This document shows, piece by piece, positions 18,125 to 26,804 of a stretch of 64,000 nucleotides of DNA (its first letter is position 1; each line of letters begins with the position of its first letter). The notes under the pieces were generated by a model, which did not search any database, was not told where the DNA came from, and worked only from the letters and a program-made list of their open reading frames with translations. The position numbers were made by a program, and so were the translations under genes. The stretch spans positions 38,329 to 102,328 of the forward strand of contig NZ_NIUB01000018.1 of the NCBI RefSeq assembly GCF_002197815.1. The letters are read 5' to 3'. The stretch is from Pseudomonas oleovorans subsp. oleovorans (GTDB lineage: Bacteria; Pseudomonadota; Gammaproteobacteria; Pseudomonadales; Pseudomonadaceae).

Positions 18125-18262
18125 TTCAGTGATGCCTTGCTCAAAACCAGCTTGGTTGCCAGCAAAGTCATCGCAGAGCAGCTTGCCATTCCACTGACCA
18201 AGAAAATTGCGCGCATGCTCGCCGGCACAGCTGGGACTGAAGTCGTAGACCACGGCCTTCAC
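18125..18262 (-). pseudogene. IS66-family transposase fragment
   Basis: A minus-strand stretch reading VVYDFSPSCAGEHARNFLG, then KLLCDDFAGNQAGFEQGITEIGC, which matches the catalytic core of IS66 TnpC (around the second acidic residue). Homology stops after EIGC and no other tnp gene is present, so it is a small remnant. Confidence 0.65.
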
Positions 18263-18533
18263 TCAGCAGCTCGCGCAGGAAGCGAGCGCAGCCTTCATGG
18301 CGTCGCTCTGACTGGCTCTGAAGGAGTAGGCGCCATCATTGCAGGCTGGCAAGGCGTTGAAGAAGTCGACCCTGGAACTAGGTGGTGCAGATGCCTTCCC
18401 AACTGATCCAGAAGTGAGCTGCAAGTGCGTGGAAATATGCATACGCGTCGGAAAAATATCGACACATTGAAATATATGAATATTGCGAATAACCTTAACG
18501 CGTAACCCGCGCTAGAAACCTCAGGAAGCCCCC
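18263..18533. other. AT-richer stretch upstream of the aldehyde dehydrogenase remnant
   Basis: No gene seen. The part from about 18,430 to 18,500 is clearly AT-richer than the surroundings (for example AAATATCGACACATTGAAATATATG). It could hold the former promoter of the dehydrogenase. Confidence 0.35.
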
Positions 18534-19053
18534 ATGAAAGATTCCAGCGATACCCATCCGAATCACCTTCCCGACAGCAGCTACGGCCTGTTTATTGACA
18601 ACCAGTGGGTTTCGTTCGGACGAATACGGTGAAACCCTCGACATCATCAACCCCGCCAACGGAAAAATTCTCACCAACATCCCAAACGCCACGGCTGCCG
18701 ACGTCGACCGCGCGTTGCAGGCCGCACAGCGCGCCTTCGCGGCCTGGCGTACCACCTCACCCGCAGAACGCGCCAATGCATTGTTGAAGATCGCCGACCC
18801 GCTGGAAGCCGATGCCGATCGGTTCGCCGTTCTGGAAACCCTTGATGTAGGTAAACCCATTCGTGAAAGTCGCTCCGTCGACATCCCGCTGGCAATTGAT
18901 CACTTCCGCTACTTCGCCGGCGTAACCCGCAGCCAATCGGATGAGGCGATCATGCTGGATGAGCAAACTCTCAGCATCGCTCTCAGTGAAGCCTACAGCC
19001 AGAAGAAGAACATCGACGTCAGCCTCAACGAAGCACCGCTCGGGCTCTTCTGA
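18534..19053 (+). pseudogene. aldehyde dehydrogenase, frameshifted and internally deleted
   Basis: The gene begins with a good AGGAAG site and MKDSSDTHPNHLPDSSYGLF, then shifts frame at about 18,610. The next frame continues a normal NAD(P)-aldehyde dehydrogenase N-terminus: IINPANGKILTNIPNATAAD and ETLDVGKPIRESRSVDIPLA, ending about residue 145. It then jumps to the family's last residues (KNIDVSLNEAPLGLF). About 340 residues, with the cofactor fold and the catalytic Cys and Glu, are missing. Confidence 0.88.
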
Positions 19054-19115
19054 GCTCATTGATCCATGTTTCTTGACCTATAACATCGAATATTTTAGAT
19101 ATGCAGGTAAACGAA

Positions 19116-20240
19116 ATGACACAATCAGAACTTTTCAAAACCACTCAGCTGGGCCCATACACCCTCAAGAACCGAATCGTTTTGCCACCGCTGACCCGTT
19201 CGCGTAGCTCCCAGCCTGGCAACATTCCGAACGATCTCATGGCCACCTATTACCGTCAGCGCAGCGGTGCTGGCTTCATGGTGACCGAGGGCACACAGAT
19301 CGAACCCCGAGGACAGGGTTATGCCTGGACACCCGGCATTCATAGCCCGGAACAGATACAAGGCTGGCGTAAGGTCACCGACGCTGTTCACGCCGAAGGG
19401 GGGGTGATCTTTGCTCAACTTTGGCATGTAGGCCGCGTGTCGCACACATCGCTGCAACCCGGTGGTGAAGCGCCCGTCGCGCCATCAGCCATCCGCGCGG
19501 ACAACGTCAAGGTGTTCATCGAAACTGGCCCCGGCACGGGTACACTGGCCGACCCTTCGACCCCACGAGCCCTGTCCACCAAGGAGGTAAAGGAACTGGT
19601 TGAGCTCTACGCCCAAGCAGCCCGAAATGCTTTGGACGCAGGTTTTGACGGGGTGGAGCTTCACTGCGCGAACGGGTACCTGGTAAACCAGTTCATTTCG
19701 GCCCATACCAACCAGCGTGATGATGAATATGGCGGTTCGCTGCAAAATCGTCTTCGTTTCCTGCGCGAAATCACACTCGCCGTTGCTGGTGTGGTCGGCA
19801 AGGAGCGCGTTGGCGTTCGCTTCGCTCCGCTGTTCGCGACCACAGACGAAGACCGCGTTTACCTTGGCCTGGTCGAAGAAGATCCTCACCAAACCTACAT
19901 CGAGGCAGTGAAGATCCTCGAGGAAGTGGGCATTGCCTACCTGTCGCTCGCCGAAGCCGATTGGGACAACGCACCCGAGCTGCCTGAGACGTTCCGGGAA
20001 GCTGTTCGTAAGACTTTCAGCGGCAAGATTATCTATGCCGGCAAGTACACCGCTGAACGAGCAAATCGCGTGATAAAAGCTGGCTGGGGCGACCTGATCG
20101 CTTTTGGTCGCCCCTTCATTGCGAATCCCGACCTGCCCGCTCGTATCGCCAACAACTGGCCGCTTAACCCAGTTGATCCAAGCAGCATGTACGGCGGTAC
20201 CGATAAGGGCTACACCGACTACCCGACTTACAAACCCTAA
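19116..20240 (+). CDS. alkene reductase, Old Yellow Enzyme family
   Basis: FMN-dependent ene-reductase (NemA/XenB-like), 374 residues, reducing activated C=C bonds or nitro groups with NAD(P)H. The N-terminal LGPYTLKNRIVLPPLTRSRS, QLWHVGRVSH (flavin pocket), FDGVELHCANGYLVNQF, AHTNQRDDEYGGS and the C-terminal RPFIANPDLPARI are typical. I set the start at MTQSEL because AGGTAA precedes it at suitable spacing; an ATG five codons upstream overlaps that site. It stands beside the luciferase-like gene and the wreck of an aldehyde dehydrogenase, which looks like a small carbonyl/electrophile detoxification set. Confidence 0.92.
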   Translation: MTQSELFKTTQLGPYTLKNRIVLPPLTRSRSSQPGNIPNDLMATYYRQRSGAGFMVTEGTQIEPRGQGYAWTPGIHSPEQIQGWRKVTDAVHAEGGVIFAQLWHVGRVSHTSLQPGGEAPVAPSAIRADNVKVFIETGPGTGTLADPSTPRALSTKEVKELVELYAQAARNALDAGFDGVELHCANGYLVNQFISAHTNQRDDEYGGSLQNRLRFLREITLAVAGVVGKERVGVRFAPLFATTDEDRVYLGLVEEDPHQTYIEAVKILEEVGIAYLSLAEADWDNAPELPETFREAVRKTFSGKIIYAGKYTAERANRVIKAGWGDLIAFGRPFIANPDLPARIANNWPLNPVDPSSMYGGTDKGYTDYPTYKP

Positions 20241-20245
20241 GCGCT

Positions 20246-20284
20246 CAGAGCCACACCCCATAACTCAGGGGCGTGGCTCAGCGT
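20246..20284 (+). terminator. hairpin between the alkene reductase and luciferase-like genes
   Basis: Inverted repeat GAGCCACACCCC / GGGGCGTGGCTC with an eight-base loop and no T tract; more likely an intercistronic stabiliser or attenuator than a full terminator. Confidence 0.45.
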
Positions 20285-20306
20285 TTGCTGACCGAGGAGG
20301 TTAAAC

Positions 20307-21293
20307 ATGTACCAACCGAGCACGATCCCCTACCAAGAGCATAGGGGATTCAAACGGACCTTCAGACAGGGTCATCTAAGCCTTGGGCTGTTCTTTCCCC
20401 TGGAGGCTTTCGAGGGTGACACACCGCGCATGCTGGATCAGGTCGCGCTGGCCAAACGTGCAGAGGCACTAGGTTTTTCGGCGCTCTGGTTTCGCGACGT
20501 CCCGCTCAGGGACCCAAGCTTCGGTGATGTCGGCCAGGTTTTCGATCCTTGGGTGTATCTGGGCTACATCGCAGCCCATACAACAAAAATCGCACTAGGC
20601 ACCGCCTCCATCGCCCTTACCTTGCGTAATCCCTTGCACACGGCAAAGGCCGCAGCGAGCATTGATCAGTTGAGCGGAGGTCGTTTGCTCCTGGGAGTTG
20701 CCTCTGGCGATCGTCCTGTGGAGTTTCCCGCATTCAGCGTTGATCCGGAAAAGCGTGGCGAGACCTTTCAAGAAAACCTCAATGTGATACGCCAAGCCCA
20801 TCGAACACACTTCAAGCCCATTCGCTGGAGTCACGGCGAGTTACTGGGGGCTGATCTCGTTCCCAAACCTACGACTCGGGAAATACCGTTATTCGTAACC
20901 GGACATAGCCGCCAGTCGCTCGATTGGATCGCGCGTGAAAGCCATGGATGGATCAACTATCCACGTCCGCCAAAAATACAGCGACTGATCGTGGAAGATT
21001 GGCGACAGGAAACGGCTAAACAATGTGGCGCTATCTACAAGCCGTTCTTGCAATCGCTGTATATCGACCTGGACGAACACCCATCCACGCCGCCCTCGCC
21101 TATCCATCTAGGATTCCGACTGGGACGTAACCACCTTCTGGCCTTGCTGGATACACTTCAGGAAATCGGTGTAGATCACGTCATCCTGAACCTCAAGTAT
21201 GGTAAACGCCCCGCAGCAGAGGTTATCGAGGAGCTTGGCAAGCATATCGTCCCTAAATTCGGCGGCGCGCAGGTGCCCGATAGTCCAACCTGA
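20307..21293 (+). CDS. LLM class (luciferase-like) flavin-dependent oxidoreductase
   Basis: A 328-residue protein of the bacterial luciferase-like superfamily using reduced flavin or F420-like cofactors. Characteristic segments are LAKRAEALGFSALWFRDVPL (about 50-69), TTKIALGTASIALTLRNPLH (about 92-111), and IDQLSGGRLLLGVASGDRP (about 119-137). A strong GAGGAGGTT site precedes the ATG. It lies 66 bp after the alkene reductase on the same strand and could be cotranscribed with it. The substrate is unknown. Confidence 0.9.
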   Translation: MYQPSTIPYQEHRGFKRTFRQGHLSLGLFFPLEAFEGDTPRMLDQVALAKRAEALGFSALWFRDVPLRDPSFGDVGQVFDPWVYLGYIAAHTTKIALGTASIALTLRNPLHTAKAAASIDQLSGGRLLLGVASGDRPVEFPAFSVDPEKRGETFQENLNVIRQAHRTHFKPIRWSHGELLGADLVPKPTTREIPLFVTGHSRQSLDWIARESHGWINYPRPPKIQRLIVEDWRQETAKQCGAIYKPFLQSLYIDLDEHPSTPPSPIHLGFRLGRNHLLALLDTLQEIGVDHVILNLKYGKRPAAEVIEELGKHIVPKFGGAQVPDSPT

Positions 21294-21318
21294 CAGGACA
21301 ATAGGATTCCAGTCCAAA

Positions 21319-21343
21319 CCAGCCAGTCATTGCGACTGGCTGG
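21319..21343. terminator. hairpin downstream of the luciferase-like gene
   Basis: Perfect 10-bp inverted repeat CCAGCCAGTC / GACTGGCTGG with a five-base loop, 26 bp after the stop; there is no T run, so it is a weak candidate terminator. Confidence 0.45.
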
Positions 21344-21474
21344 CGCGCAGAGATCATGGCGAAGCCGGACTATAAAAATAAAAAACCCAAGTAAGAACAG
21401 TAGGTTGCGAAAGAAGTTCTATTCCTGTCTCTGTCGGCGGGTTTTTATTGCCTTCGATTTGTCGGTAGCGCCTT

Positions 21475-21711
21475 TCAGCTCAGAAAAGCCACCACCTGCT
21501 CGGCATCGAATGGCCAGTTCAGCTCGCTTCCACTGTCGCAGCGGCGCAGCACCGGAATGCGCAAACCGTACTGCTCGACCATCCCTTCGTGCTCGGCGAT
21601 GTCGATCAACTCGACCAGCAGACCATTCTCGACGAATGGCATGAGCAACGCCTCGGCCACCTCGCAAAGGTGGCAGCCCAGGGTTCCGAAAAGTTGGCAT
21701 TCAGGCGTCAT
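21475..21711 (-). CDS. glutaredoxin-like (DUF836) protein
   Basis: A 78-residue thioredoxin-fold protein. The N-terminal LFGTLGCHLCEVAEALL holds a CxxC pair (C14, C17), followed by IPVLRR, the cis-proline segment, near residue 52. The family is the small glutaredoxin-like DUF836 group common in gamma-proteobacteria. It is a lone minus-strand gene; the partner is unknown. Confidence 0.85.
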   Translation of the reverse strand: MTPECQLFGTLGCHLCEVAEALLMPFVENGLLVELIDIAEHEGMVEQYGLRIPVLRRCDSGSELNWPFDAEQVVAFLS

Positions 21712-21760
21712 GAGCGCACCTCACTATCAGCAAGGTGCGCAGTTTAGCACCAGCTGTCGA

Positions 21761-22900
21761 TCAGCTCGCGTCAACGCCCTTGCCCGCTTGGCCAGCGAGC
21801 AGCGACTGCAAGCCGTCGAGCAGGCTGCGGTTGAGGCTGTCGGCTTTTTCCAGGCGCGGCAGGTCGAAGCGCTCATCGAGCGAGAAGCCGCCCTTGAGCA
21901 ACTCTTTGAGCATGCCGCCGGCATCCTGCGCCAGATCGCCGGCACTGCGCAGCGCATCGAGCAGGCCCTGGGCATATTCCTGCAGCCCGGCATTGACCGC
22001 ACTGGCGCCTTGCCCAGCCACGGCGCCATAGGCATCGGTGGCCTGACGCACGCTGGTCTGCGTCAGGCGCAGCGACATCGAAGCCAGTTGCTCACCGTCC
22101 ATATCCACCGCCATGGCACGGTCGAAGACACCTGCCAGATCACCGGCGTAGAACTTGTCGGAGAGATCCTGCACCTGACTGAAAAGCTTCTCCAACGCCT
22201 TGATCTCGTCGTCGTCCAACTCACCCTCGACATCCACCTGCCAGCCACCGATGCGCATGCTGCCAGACTGACTACTGCCCACCACAGTGGTGGACTTACC
22301 GTCGCTGGAAGCGGCGAAACTGCTCTGCGACCAGTTGGCCGAAGCCTGTGCCACGGAAATGCGCAGGCGATCACCATCGCGGGTCGTGACGGACAGGTCG
22401 AAGGTCTCCGCCAACGCACTGAAACGCTCGCTGTAACCGGCCACCGCAACCTTGTCCGAGGCGCCCGGGGCAGCGCTGCCGAAGCGTTTGTCGAGATCGC
22501 CGAAGCCATCCTGAATACGCTTGTAGGTATCGTCCATATCGCTAGCCACCTGCCCCTTGAGCACGCCCATGCCATCGAGAATTTTGCGCGCCTCGGCAAA
22601 GCCCTTCTCGACACCATCGCGCGCCTGGGACAGCAGCTTGTCCAATTTGGCCGGATCAGCGCCAGCCGCCGCCTCGCTCTGCAGACGCTGCTCGATGAAG
22701 CCCAGAATCCGCCCCGCCACTTTCTCCGGGGTGTATTCATCACGCGATCCAGACAACGAGCCCGACGGCACACCGAGCTTCTCGGCGAGGCGATTGGCCA
22801 AGGTGGCCTGGGCATCGACGGCATTGCTGCGCGCCGCCAAAGCCTGGCTGGCTTGCGCAGTGCGGGAAGCGGCCGAATTCAGTGAGCTCAGAGGATTCAT
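21761..22900 (-). CDS. DUF5610 domain protein
   Basis: A 379-residue hydrophilic, largely helical protein without signal peptide or membrane segment. The N-terminal half (LANRLAEKLGVPSGSLSGS, PEKVAGRILGFIEQRLQSE) matches the DUF5610 pattern known from Pseudomonas and relatives. The middle has a beta-rich stretch (VAVAGYSERFSALAETFDLS...), and the C-terminal third is helical. Function is unknown. It stands alone between the glutaredoxin-like gene and the OprD porin. Confidence 0.75.
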   Translation of the reverse strand: MNPLSSLNSAASRTAQASQALAARSNAVDAQATLANRLAEKLGVPSGSLSGSRDEYTPEKVAGRILGFIEQRLQSEAAAGADPAKLDKLLSQARDGVEKGFAEARKILDGMGVLKGQVASDMDDTYKRIQDGFGDLDKRFGSAAPGASDKVAVAGYSERFSALAETFDLSVTTRDGDRLRISVAQASANWSQSSFAASSDGKSTTVVGSSQSGSMRIGGWQVDVEGELDDDEIKALEKLFSQVQDLSDKFYAGDLAGVFDRAMAVDMDGEQLASMSLRLTQTSVRQATDAYGAVAGQGASAVNAGLQEYAQGLLDALRSAGDLAQDAGGMLKELLKGGFSLDERFDLPRLEKADSLNRSLLDGLQSLLAGQAGKGVDAS

Positions 22901-23219
22901 GACGGGGTACCCAAACAGGTTATCTGCCGAACTTAACGGCCGTTGAAAGGCAAGCTTTAACCTTTATCGACCAACGGTTGTCGACTTTTCTCAGCTCGTT
23001 TGCGCTCGAACGAGATTTTCCCGCTCGATGGCCAAACCCAGAAAATCCCTGCTAACCGCGATCTAGAGGCCGCCCTCACCTACGCTCCAGCCACGCTCAA
23101 AGCCCCGCGAGACTAAAGTCTTACAGTCGACTCGCTATCGAGATGCTTTATTTCATCGCGCCGTAACTGGCCGGTCACATCGTGGCCGACCTGCTTATAA
23201 CAACGAGGAGACAACAATA
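22901..23219. promoter_or_regulatory. intergenic region upstream of the OprD-family porin
   Basis: 319 bp between divergent genes, expected to hold both promoters. A GAGGAGA Shine-Dalgarno ends about 10 bp before the porin ATG. An imperfect dyad TCGACCAACGGTTGTCGA lies near 22,968. I can name no specific regulator site. Confidence 0.45.
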
Positions 23220-24473
23220 ATGAGTAAGACTCCCCTCGCCCGCGCCGTGGCCCTCGCCACGCTGGGCGCCAGCCTGACCCTGCCGAGCCTGGCACAGGCT
23301 GACTTCATCGGCGACAGCAAAGCGACGCTGGAACTGCGTAACTTCTATATGAATCGCGACCTGCGCGACCCCGGCGTCGCCCAGTCCAAACGCGAAGAAT
23401 GGGCGCAGGGCTTCATCCTCAAGGCCGAGTCCGGCTTCACCGAGGGCACCGTTGGTTTTGGCCTGGACGCCTATGCGGGCCTGGGCCTGAAGCTCGACTC
23501 ATCTGATGAACGCGCCGCCACCGGCCTGCTGCCCAACGCTTTCGGCAACGAGGGGCCGGACGAATATTCCGAACTCAGCGGTGCAGTCAAAGCACGCATT
23601 TCCAAGACCGTCGGCAAGGTCGGCGGGCTGATGCCCAAGCTGCCCATCGTCTCCTCCGGCGACTCGCGCCTGCTGCCGCAGGTGTTCACCGGCGGCATGA
23701 TCACCTCGCAGGAAATCGACGGACTGACGCTCAACGGAGGCCAACTGCGCGAAGTGAACTTCCGCAACTCCACCGACCGCCAGGACATCAGCGCAACCAA
23801 CTACACCTCGGCGGCGAGCCCACGTGACAGCGACCGCTACAACTTCGCGGGCGGCGACTACAAATTCAATGGCGGCAACACCACCGTTGGCTTGTGGTAT
23901 GGCGAGCTGGAAGATATCTACGACCAGAAGCTGTACAACCTGATTCACGTGCAGCCAATCGGCGACTGGAAGCTAGGCGCCAACCTGGCCTATTTCGACT
24001 CCCAGAACAATGGCTCCAGAAGAGCCGGCAAGATCGACAACAACCTGACCTCGGTCAACCTTTGGGCAGGCATTGGTGCGCACACGTTCCGCCTTGGCTA
24101 TCAGAAAGTCAGCGGCCACGGCGCATTCCCTTTCCTCAACGAGACCGACCCCTACATCGTCAACTATATCCAGATTCTCGATTTCACCCGTGAAGACGAG
24201 AAATCCTGGCAGGCACGTTATGACGTCAACTTCGCCAGCTACGGCATTCCGGGTCTGACCGCGTTCGTACGCTACGTGACCGGTGACGGCTTCGACGGCA
24301 TGGGTGGGGCGAGTGGCAAGGAATGGGAACGCGACGTGGATATCAGCTACGTCATCCAACAAGGCCCACTGAAGAACCTTGGCGTGCGCTGGCGTAACGC
24401 GATGGTGCGCTCCAACGCGAACATTGGCGATCTGGACGAAAACCGCCTGATCGTCAGCACACCATTCCGTTGA
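23220..24473 (+). CDS. OprD family outer-membrane porin
   Basis: A 417-residue substrate-selective channel. A signal peptide ends at ...PSLAQA (residue 27). The mature part starts DFIGDSKATLELRNFYMNRD, then REEWAQGFILKAESGFTEGT and VGFGLDAYAGLGLKLDSS, as in OprD/OpdX proteins; it ends in an aromatic-poor ...IVSTPFR strand. OprD paralogues take up amino acids, dipeptides or carboxylates; which one cannot be told here. It is followed by a strong terminator. Confidence 0.93.
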   Translation: MSKTPLARAVALATLGASLTLPSLAQADFIGDSKATLELRNFYMNRDLRDPGVAQSKREEWAQGFILKAESGFTEGTVGFGLDAYAGLGLKLDSSDERAATGLLPNAFGNEGPDEYSELSGAVKARISKTVGKVGGLMPKLPIVSSGDSRLLPQVFTGGMITSQEIDGLTLNGGQLREVNFRNSTDRQDISATNYTSAASPRDSDRYNFAGGDYKFNGGNTTVGLWYGELEDIYDQKLYNLIHVQPIGDWKLGANLAYFDSQNNGSRRAGKIDNNLTSVNLWAGIGAHTFRLGYQKVSGHGAFPFLNETDPYIVNYIQILDFTREDEKSWQARYDVNFASYGIPGLTAFVRYVTGDGFDGMGGASGKEWERDVDISYVIQQGPLKNLGVRWRNAMVRSNANIGDLDENRLIVSTPFR

Positions 24474-24495
24474 TGTAAGGCGCGTCCGCGAAACG

Positions 24496-24540
24496 AAAAC
24501 GCCGTAACACCAGTATCGGGTTGCGGCGTTTTTGGTTTTT
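24496..24540 (+). terminator. intrinsic terminator after the OprD-family gene
   Basis: Stem AAAACGCCGTAAC / GTTGCGGCGTTTT followed by TTGGTTTTT, 22 bp after the stop codon. Confidence 0.9.
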
Positions 24541-24609
24541 ATCGAAGCTGGAAAAGCACGGGCTGCCTGACCCCTTCTCGACCAGGGATACGCTCAAAAG
24601 CTGTACACC

Positions 24610-24676
24610 GTCACTCCCGCGAAGGCGGGAGCCCAGATACTGCGGGGTTCTGGTTTCCCGCCTGCGCGGGAATGAC
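24610..24676. repeat. dispersed inverted repeat (GTCA...CCCGCG type)
   Basis: Element with GTCACTCCCGCGAAGGCGGG on one side and CCCGCCTGCGCGGGAATGAC on the other, a widespread proteobacterial intergenic repeat design of two hairpins flanked by complementary ends. Together with the terminator it fills the 250 bp between the porin and rof. Confidence 0.7.
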
Positions 24677-24723
24677 GACTACTTCATTCCGGGCTGGCCT
24701 GACCAACACGGAGGACGCCCTCG

Positions 24724-24996
24724 ATGGACAACTACCAACCCTTGGCCTGTGATCTCTACGACTACCTGGAGATCGCCTGCATGCACCGCTATCAACTGGA
24801 TATCGAACTGGTCGACGGCTCGACCCTACTGGGCCAGGCCCTGACCACCGAAACCACGGCGAGCAAGGAAGAGTTTCTGCTGGTGCGTACTGCCGAGGGC
24901 GAGCAGCGCCTGCGTATGGATCGCCTGCTGGCGATCACCCCGCAGGATGCAGGCGCCAGCTTTGGTCGAGTGCTGTTGAGCAGCAACCGCTGCTAA
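24724..24996 (+). CDS. rof: Rho-binding antiterminator (Rof/YaeO)
   Basis: A 90-residue cytosolic inhibitor of Rho-dependent termination. YQPLACDLYDYLEIACMHRY at the start and LVDGSTLLGQALTTETTASK, then EEFLLVRTAEGEQRLRMDRL match the small Rof barrel. It is preceded by GGAGGACGCCCTCG, giving a Shine-Dalgarno. A standalone gene after the porin terminator. Name assigned by family similarity only. Confidence 0.85.
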   Translation: MDNYQPLACDLYDYLEIACMHRYQLDIELVDGSTLLGQALTTETTASKEEFLLVRTAEGEQRLRMDRLLAITPQDAGASFGRVLLSSNRC

Positions 24997-25041
24997 TCTC
25001 AGGGCGGCGCGGCGCACCCTACGGCGTCCTGCGATGCGGTA

Positions 25042-25581
25042 TTACCACATCAGATCATCAGGAATCTGATAAGCCGCGTAAGGATCATCGGCATCTGGCT
25101 CTTCGACATGGGTGTTGAGCAGGACGATGCGCGATGCATCGCGCTCCTGAATCTTCAGCGCAGCCTCGCGCGGGATGATCTCGTAACCACCGCCATGACG
25201 GACGATGGCCAGCCAGCCGTTGGACAGCTTGTTGCGCACCATGGTGTTGACCGGCAGGCGCTTGACCTTCTTGTCATCGACGAAGTTGTAGTAGTCCTCG
25301 CCGTCGAGCTTGGGCAGGCGTGAGCGCTCGATCAGTTGCTTGACCTGCGCCGCACGGGCTTTCTGTTCGGCTTTTTCCTGCTGCTGACGATTCAGCTCCT
25401 GATCACGTGCGGCCTTTTCGGCTTGCGCCTGCAGCGCGGCCTGGCGTGTGCTGTCATCCAGTTCGGCCTGGCCTTTCTTGGCCAGACGCTGCTGCTTCTG
25501 TTGTTGCTTGCCGGCCTGTTTGGCCTGCTTTTCATTGACCAGACCGGCTTTGAGTAGCTGATCGCGCAGGGAAAGACCCAT
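25042..25581 (-). CDS. DUF2058 family protein
   Basis: A 179-residue protein. The start MGLSLRDQLLKAGLVNEKQA is typical of DUF2058 (YaiL); the longer frame upstream (47 extra codons) is ignored because homology begins here. Residues 20-95 form a charged, Gln/Lys/Ala-rich coiled coil, and the C-terminal half (YYNFVDDKKVKRLPVNTMVR, IVRHGGGYEIIPREAALKI) is the conserved globular part. In P. aeruginosa a DUF2058 gene also lies near mazG-relA. Function is unknown. Confidence 0.88.
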   Translation of the reverse strand: MGLSLRDQLLKAGLVNEKQAKQAGKQQQKQQRLAKKGQAELDDSTRQAALQAQAEKAARDQELNRQQQEKAEQKARAAQVKQLIERSRLPKLDGEDYYNFVDDKKVKRLPVNTMVRNKLSNGWLAIVRHGGGYEIIPREAALKIQERDASRIVLLNTHVEEPDADDPYAAYQIPDDLMW

Positions 25582-25776
25582 GACTAAAGATCCCGAACAT
25601 GATTCAGTTGCGGCAGCGACACAGATTTGCGCTGCCAATCCAAGGCGCCCAGCATAAGGGCTAAGGCGCAGCGGCTCCAGCCCGAAAACCCACCGTAGCC
25701 CGATGCAACCCGGGAAAAGCAATTCAGCAGCCAGGCTGCGTTATACCCGTCAGTCAAGCGTCGACGCTGCCAATGC

Positions 25777-25849
25777 GTAGGAGCGGCGCCCCGCCGCGAA
25801 CCAGGGCGATGCGCAATTGAAAAGCTTCGCCCCGGGGCGGGGCTCCTAC
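25777..25849. repeat. REP-type hairpin (GTAGGAGCGGCGCCCCGCC family), copy 1
   Basis: Two complementary ends, GTAGGAGCGGCGCCCCGCCG and GGGGCGGGGCTCCTAC, around a short spacer. The same unit recurs at 37,881-37,953. It lies between mazG and the DUF2058 gene, convergent with neither. About 180 bp of additional non-coding sequence precedes it, including a partial GTAGCCCGATGCAACCCGGG unit near 25,695. Confidence 0.85.
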
Positions 25850-25883
25850 GAAAGGCTGCCTTGGCAACCTTATCTGATCGGCA

Positions 25884-26711
25884 TTAGCCAGGAGCCTGTT
25901 TTTCCTGCTTCTTCGCCTCGCCCCATAGCGCGTCCAGCTCCTCCAACGAGCAACTGTCCAGGCGACGACCGGCCTCACGCACGCTTTGCTCAATGAAGCG
26001 AAAACGCCGCTCGAACTTGCCATTGGCAGCACGCAACGCGCTTTCAGGATCAACCTTCAGGTGCCGTGCCAGGTTGCTGACGACAAACAGCAGGTCGCCG
26101 ATCTCTTCGGCCACCGCCTCGGCATCGTTCTCACTCATGGCTTCGAGCACTTCATCCAGCTCTTCGCGCACCTTGTCCACCACCGGCAACGCATCGGGCC
26201 AGTCGAAACCGACCTGGGCCGCACGCTTCTGCAGCTTGGCCGCACGTGAGAGTGCAGGCAGCGCAGCCGGCACGTCATCAAGCAAAGAAAGCTGCTCGGG
26301 GGCAGCAGCCTTCTCCGCGCGCTCCTGCGCCTTGAGTTCTTCCCAGCGTTGCTTGACCGCAGCCTCCTCCAGCTTCGCCGCATCCGGCACACCGTACAGA
26401 TCGCCGTCGGGAAACACGTGCGGGTGGCGACGAATCAGCTTGCTGGTGATGCCATCGACCACCCGGGCGAAGTCGAAACGCCCCTCCTCCTGCGCCAGCT
26501 GGCTGTAATAGACCACCTGGAACAGCAGGTCGCCCAGCTCACCCGGAAGATGCTCGAAGTCACCACGCTCGATGGCGTCGGCGACCTCGTAAGCCTCCTC
26601 CAGGGTGTAGGGCACGATGCTTGCGTAGCTTTGCTTGAGATCCCACGGGCAGCCGTGTTGCGGGTCACGCAGACGCGCCATCAGGTGCAGCAGATCGTCG
26701 AGTTGGTACAT
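25884..26711 (-). CDS. mazG: nucleoside triphosphate pyrophosphohydrolase
   Basis: House-cleaning enzyme hydrolysing non-canonical and stalled NTPs to NMPs; 275 residues. Two MazG domains are visible: the first with RLRDPQHGCPWDLKQSYASI, EEAYEVADAIERGD and ELGDLLFQVVYYSQLA; the second with RAAQVGFDWPD, EVLEAMSENDAEAVAEEIGD and LLFVVSNLARHL. Both carry the acidic EExxE12-28ExxD pattern. The start at MYQLDDLL is preferred over an 11-codon extension lacking homology. It lies downstream of relA, as in E. coli. Confidence 0.95.
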   Translation of the reverse strand: MYQLDDLLHLMARLRDPQHGCPWDLKQSYASIVPYTLEEAYEVADAIERGDFEHLPGELGDLLFQVVYYSQLAQEEGRFDFARVVDGITSKLIRRHPHVFPDGDLYGVPDAAKLEEAAVKQRWEELKAQERAEKAAAPEQLSLLDDVPAALPALSRAAKLQKRAAQVGFDWPDALPVVDKVREELDEVLEAMSENDAEAVAEEIGDLLFVVSNLARHLKVDPESALRAANGKFERRFRFIEQSVREAGRRLDSCSLEELDALWGEAKKQEKQAPG

Positions 26712-26744
26712 AAAAACTCCTGGGCTGCACGCTACAAGCGGCAA

Positions 26745-26804
26745 GCCACAAGAAAAGGCGCTGCGGCGCCTCTGACTTGCTGCTTGTCACCTGAAGCGTG
26801 CCGC
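26745..26804. repeat. imperfect inverted repeat between relA and mazG
   Basis: GCACGCTACAAGCGGCAAGC on one side and a matching TTGCTGCTTGT...AAGCGTGC on the other with a GGCGCTGCGGCGCC centre. It would form a hairpin in the relA-mazG transcript. Confidence 0.5.

Noticed and set aside
14938..21300. Complete integrative island at tRNA-Pro
   Set aside because: No integrase gene and no second copy of the tRNA 3' end are visible, so only an accessory zone can be claimed.
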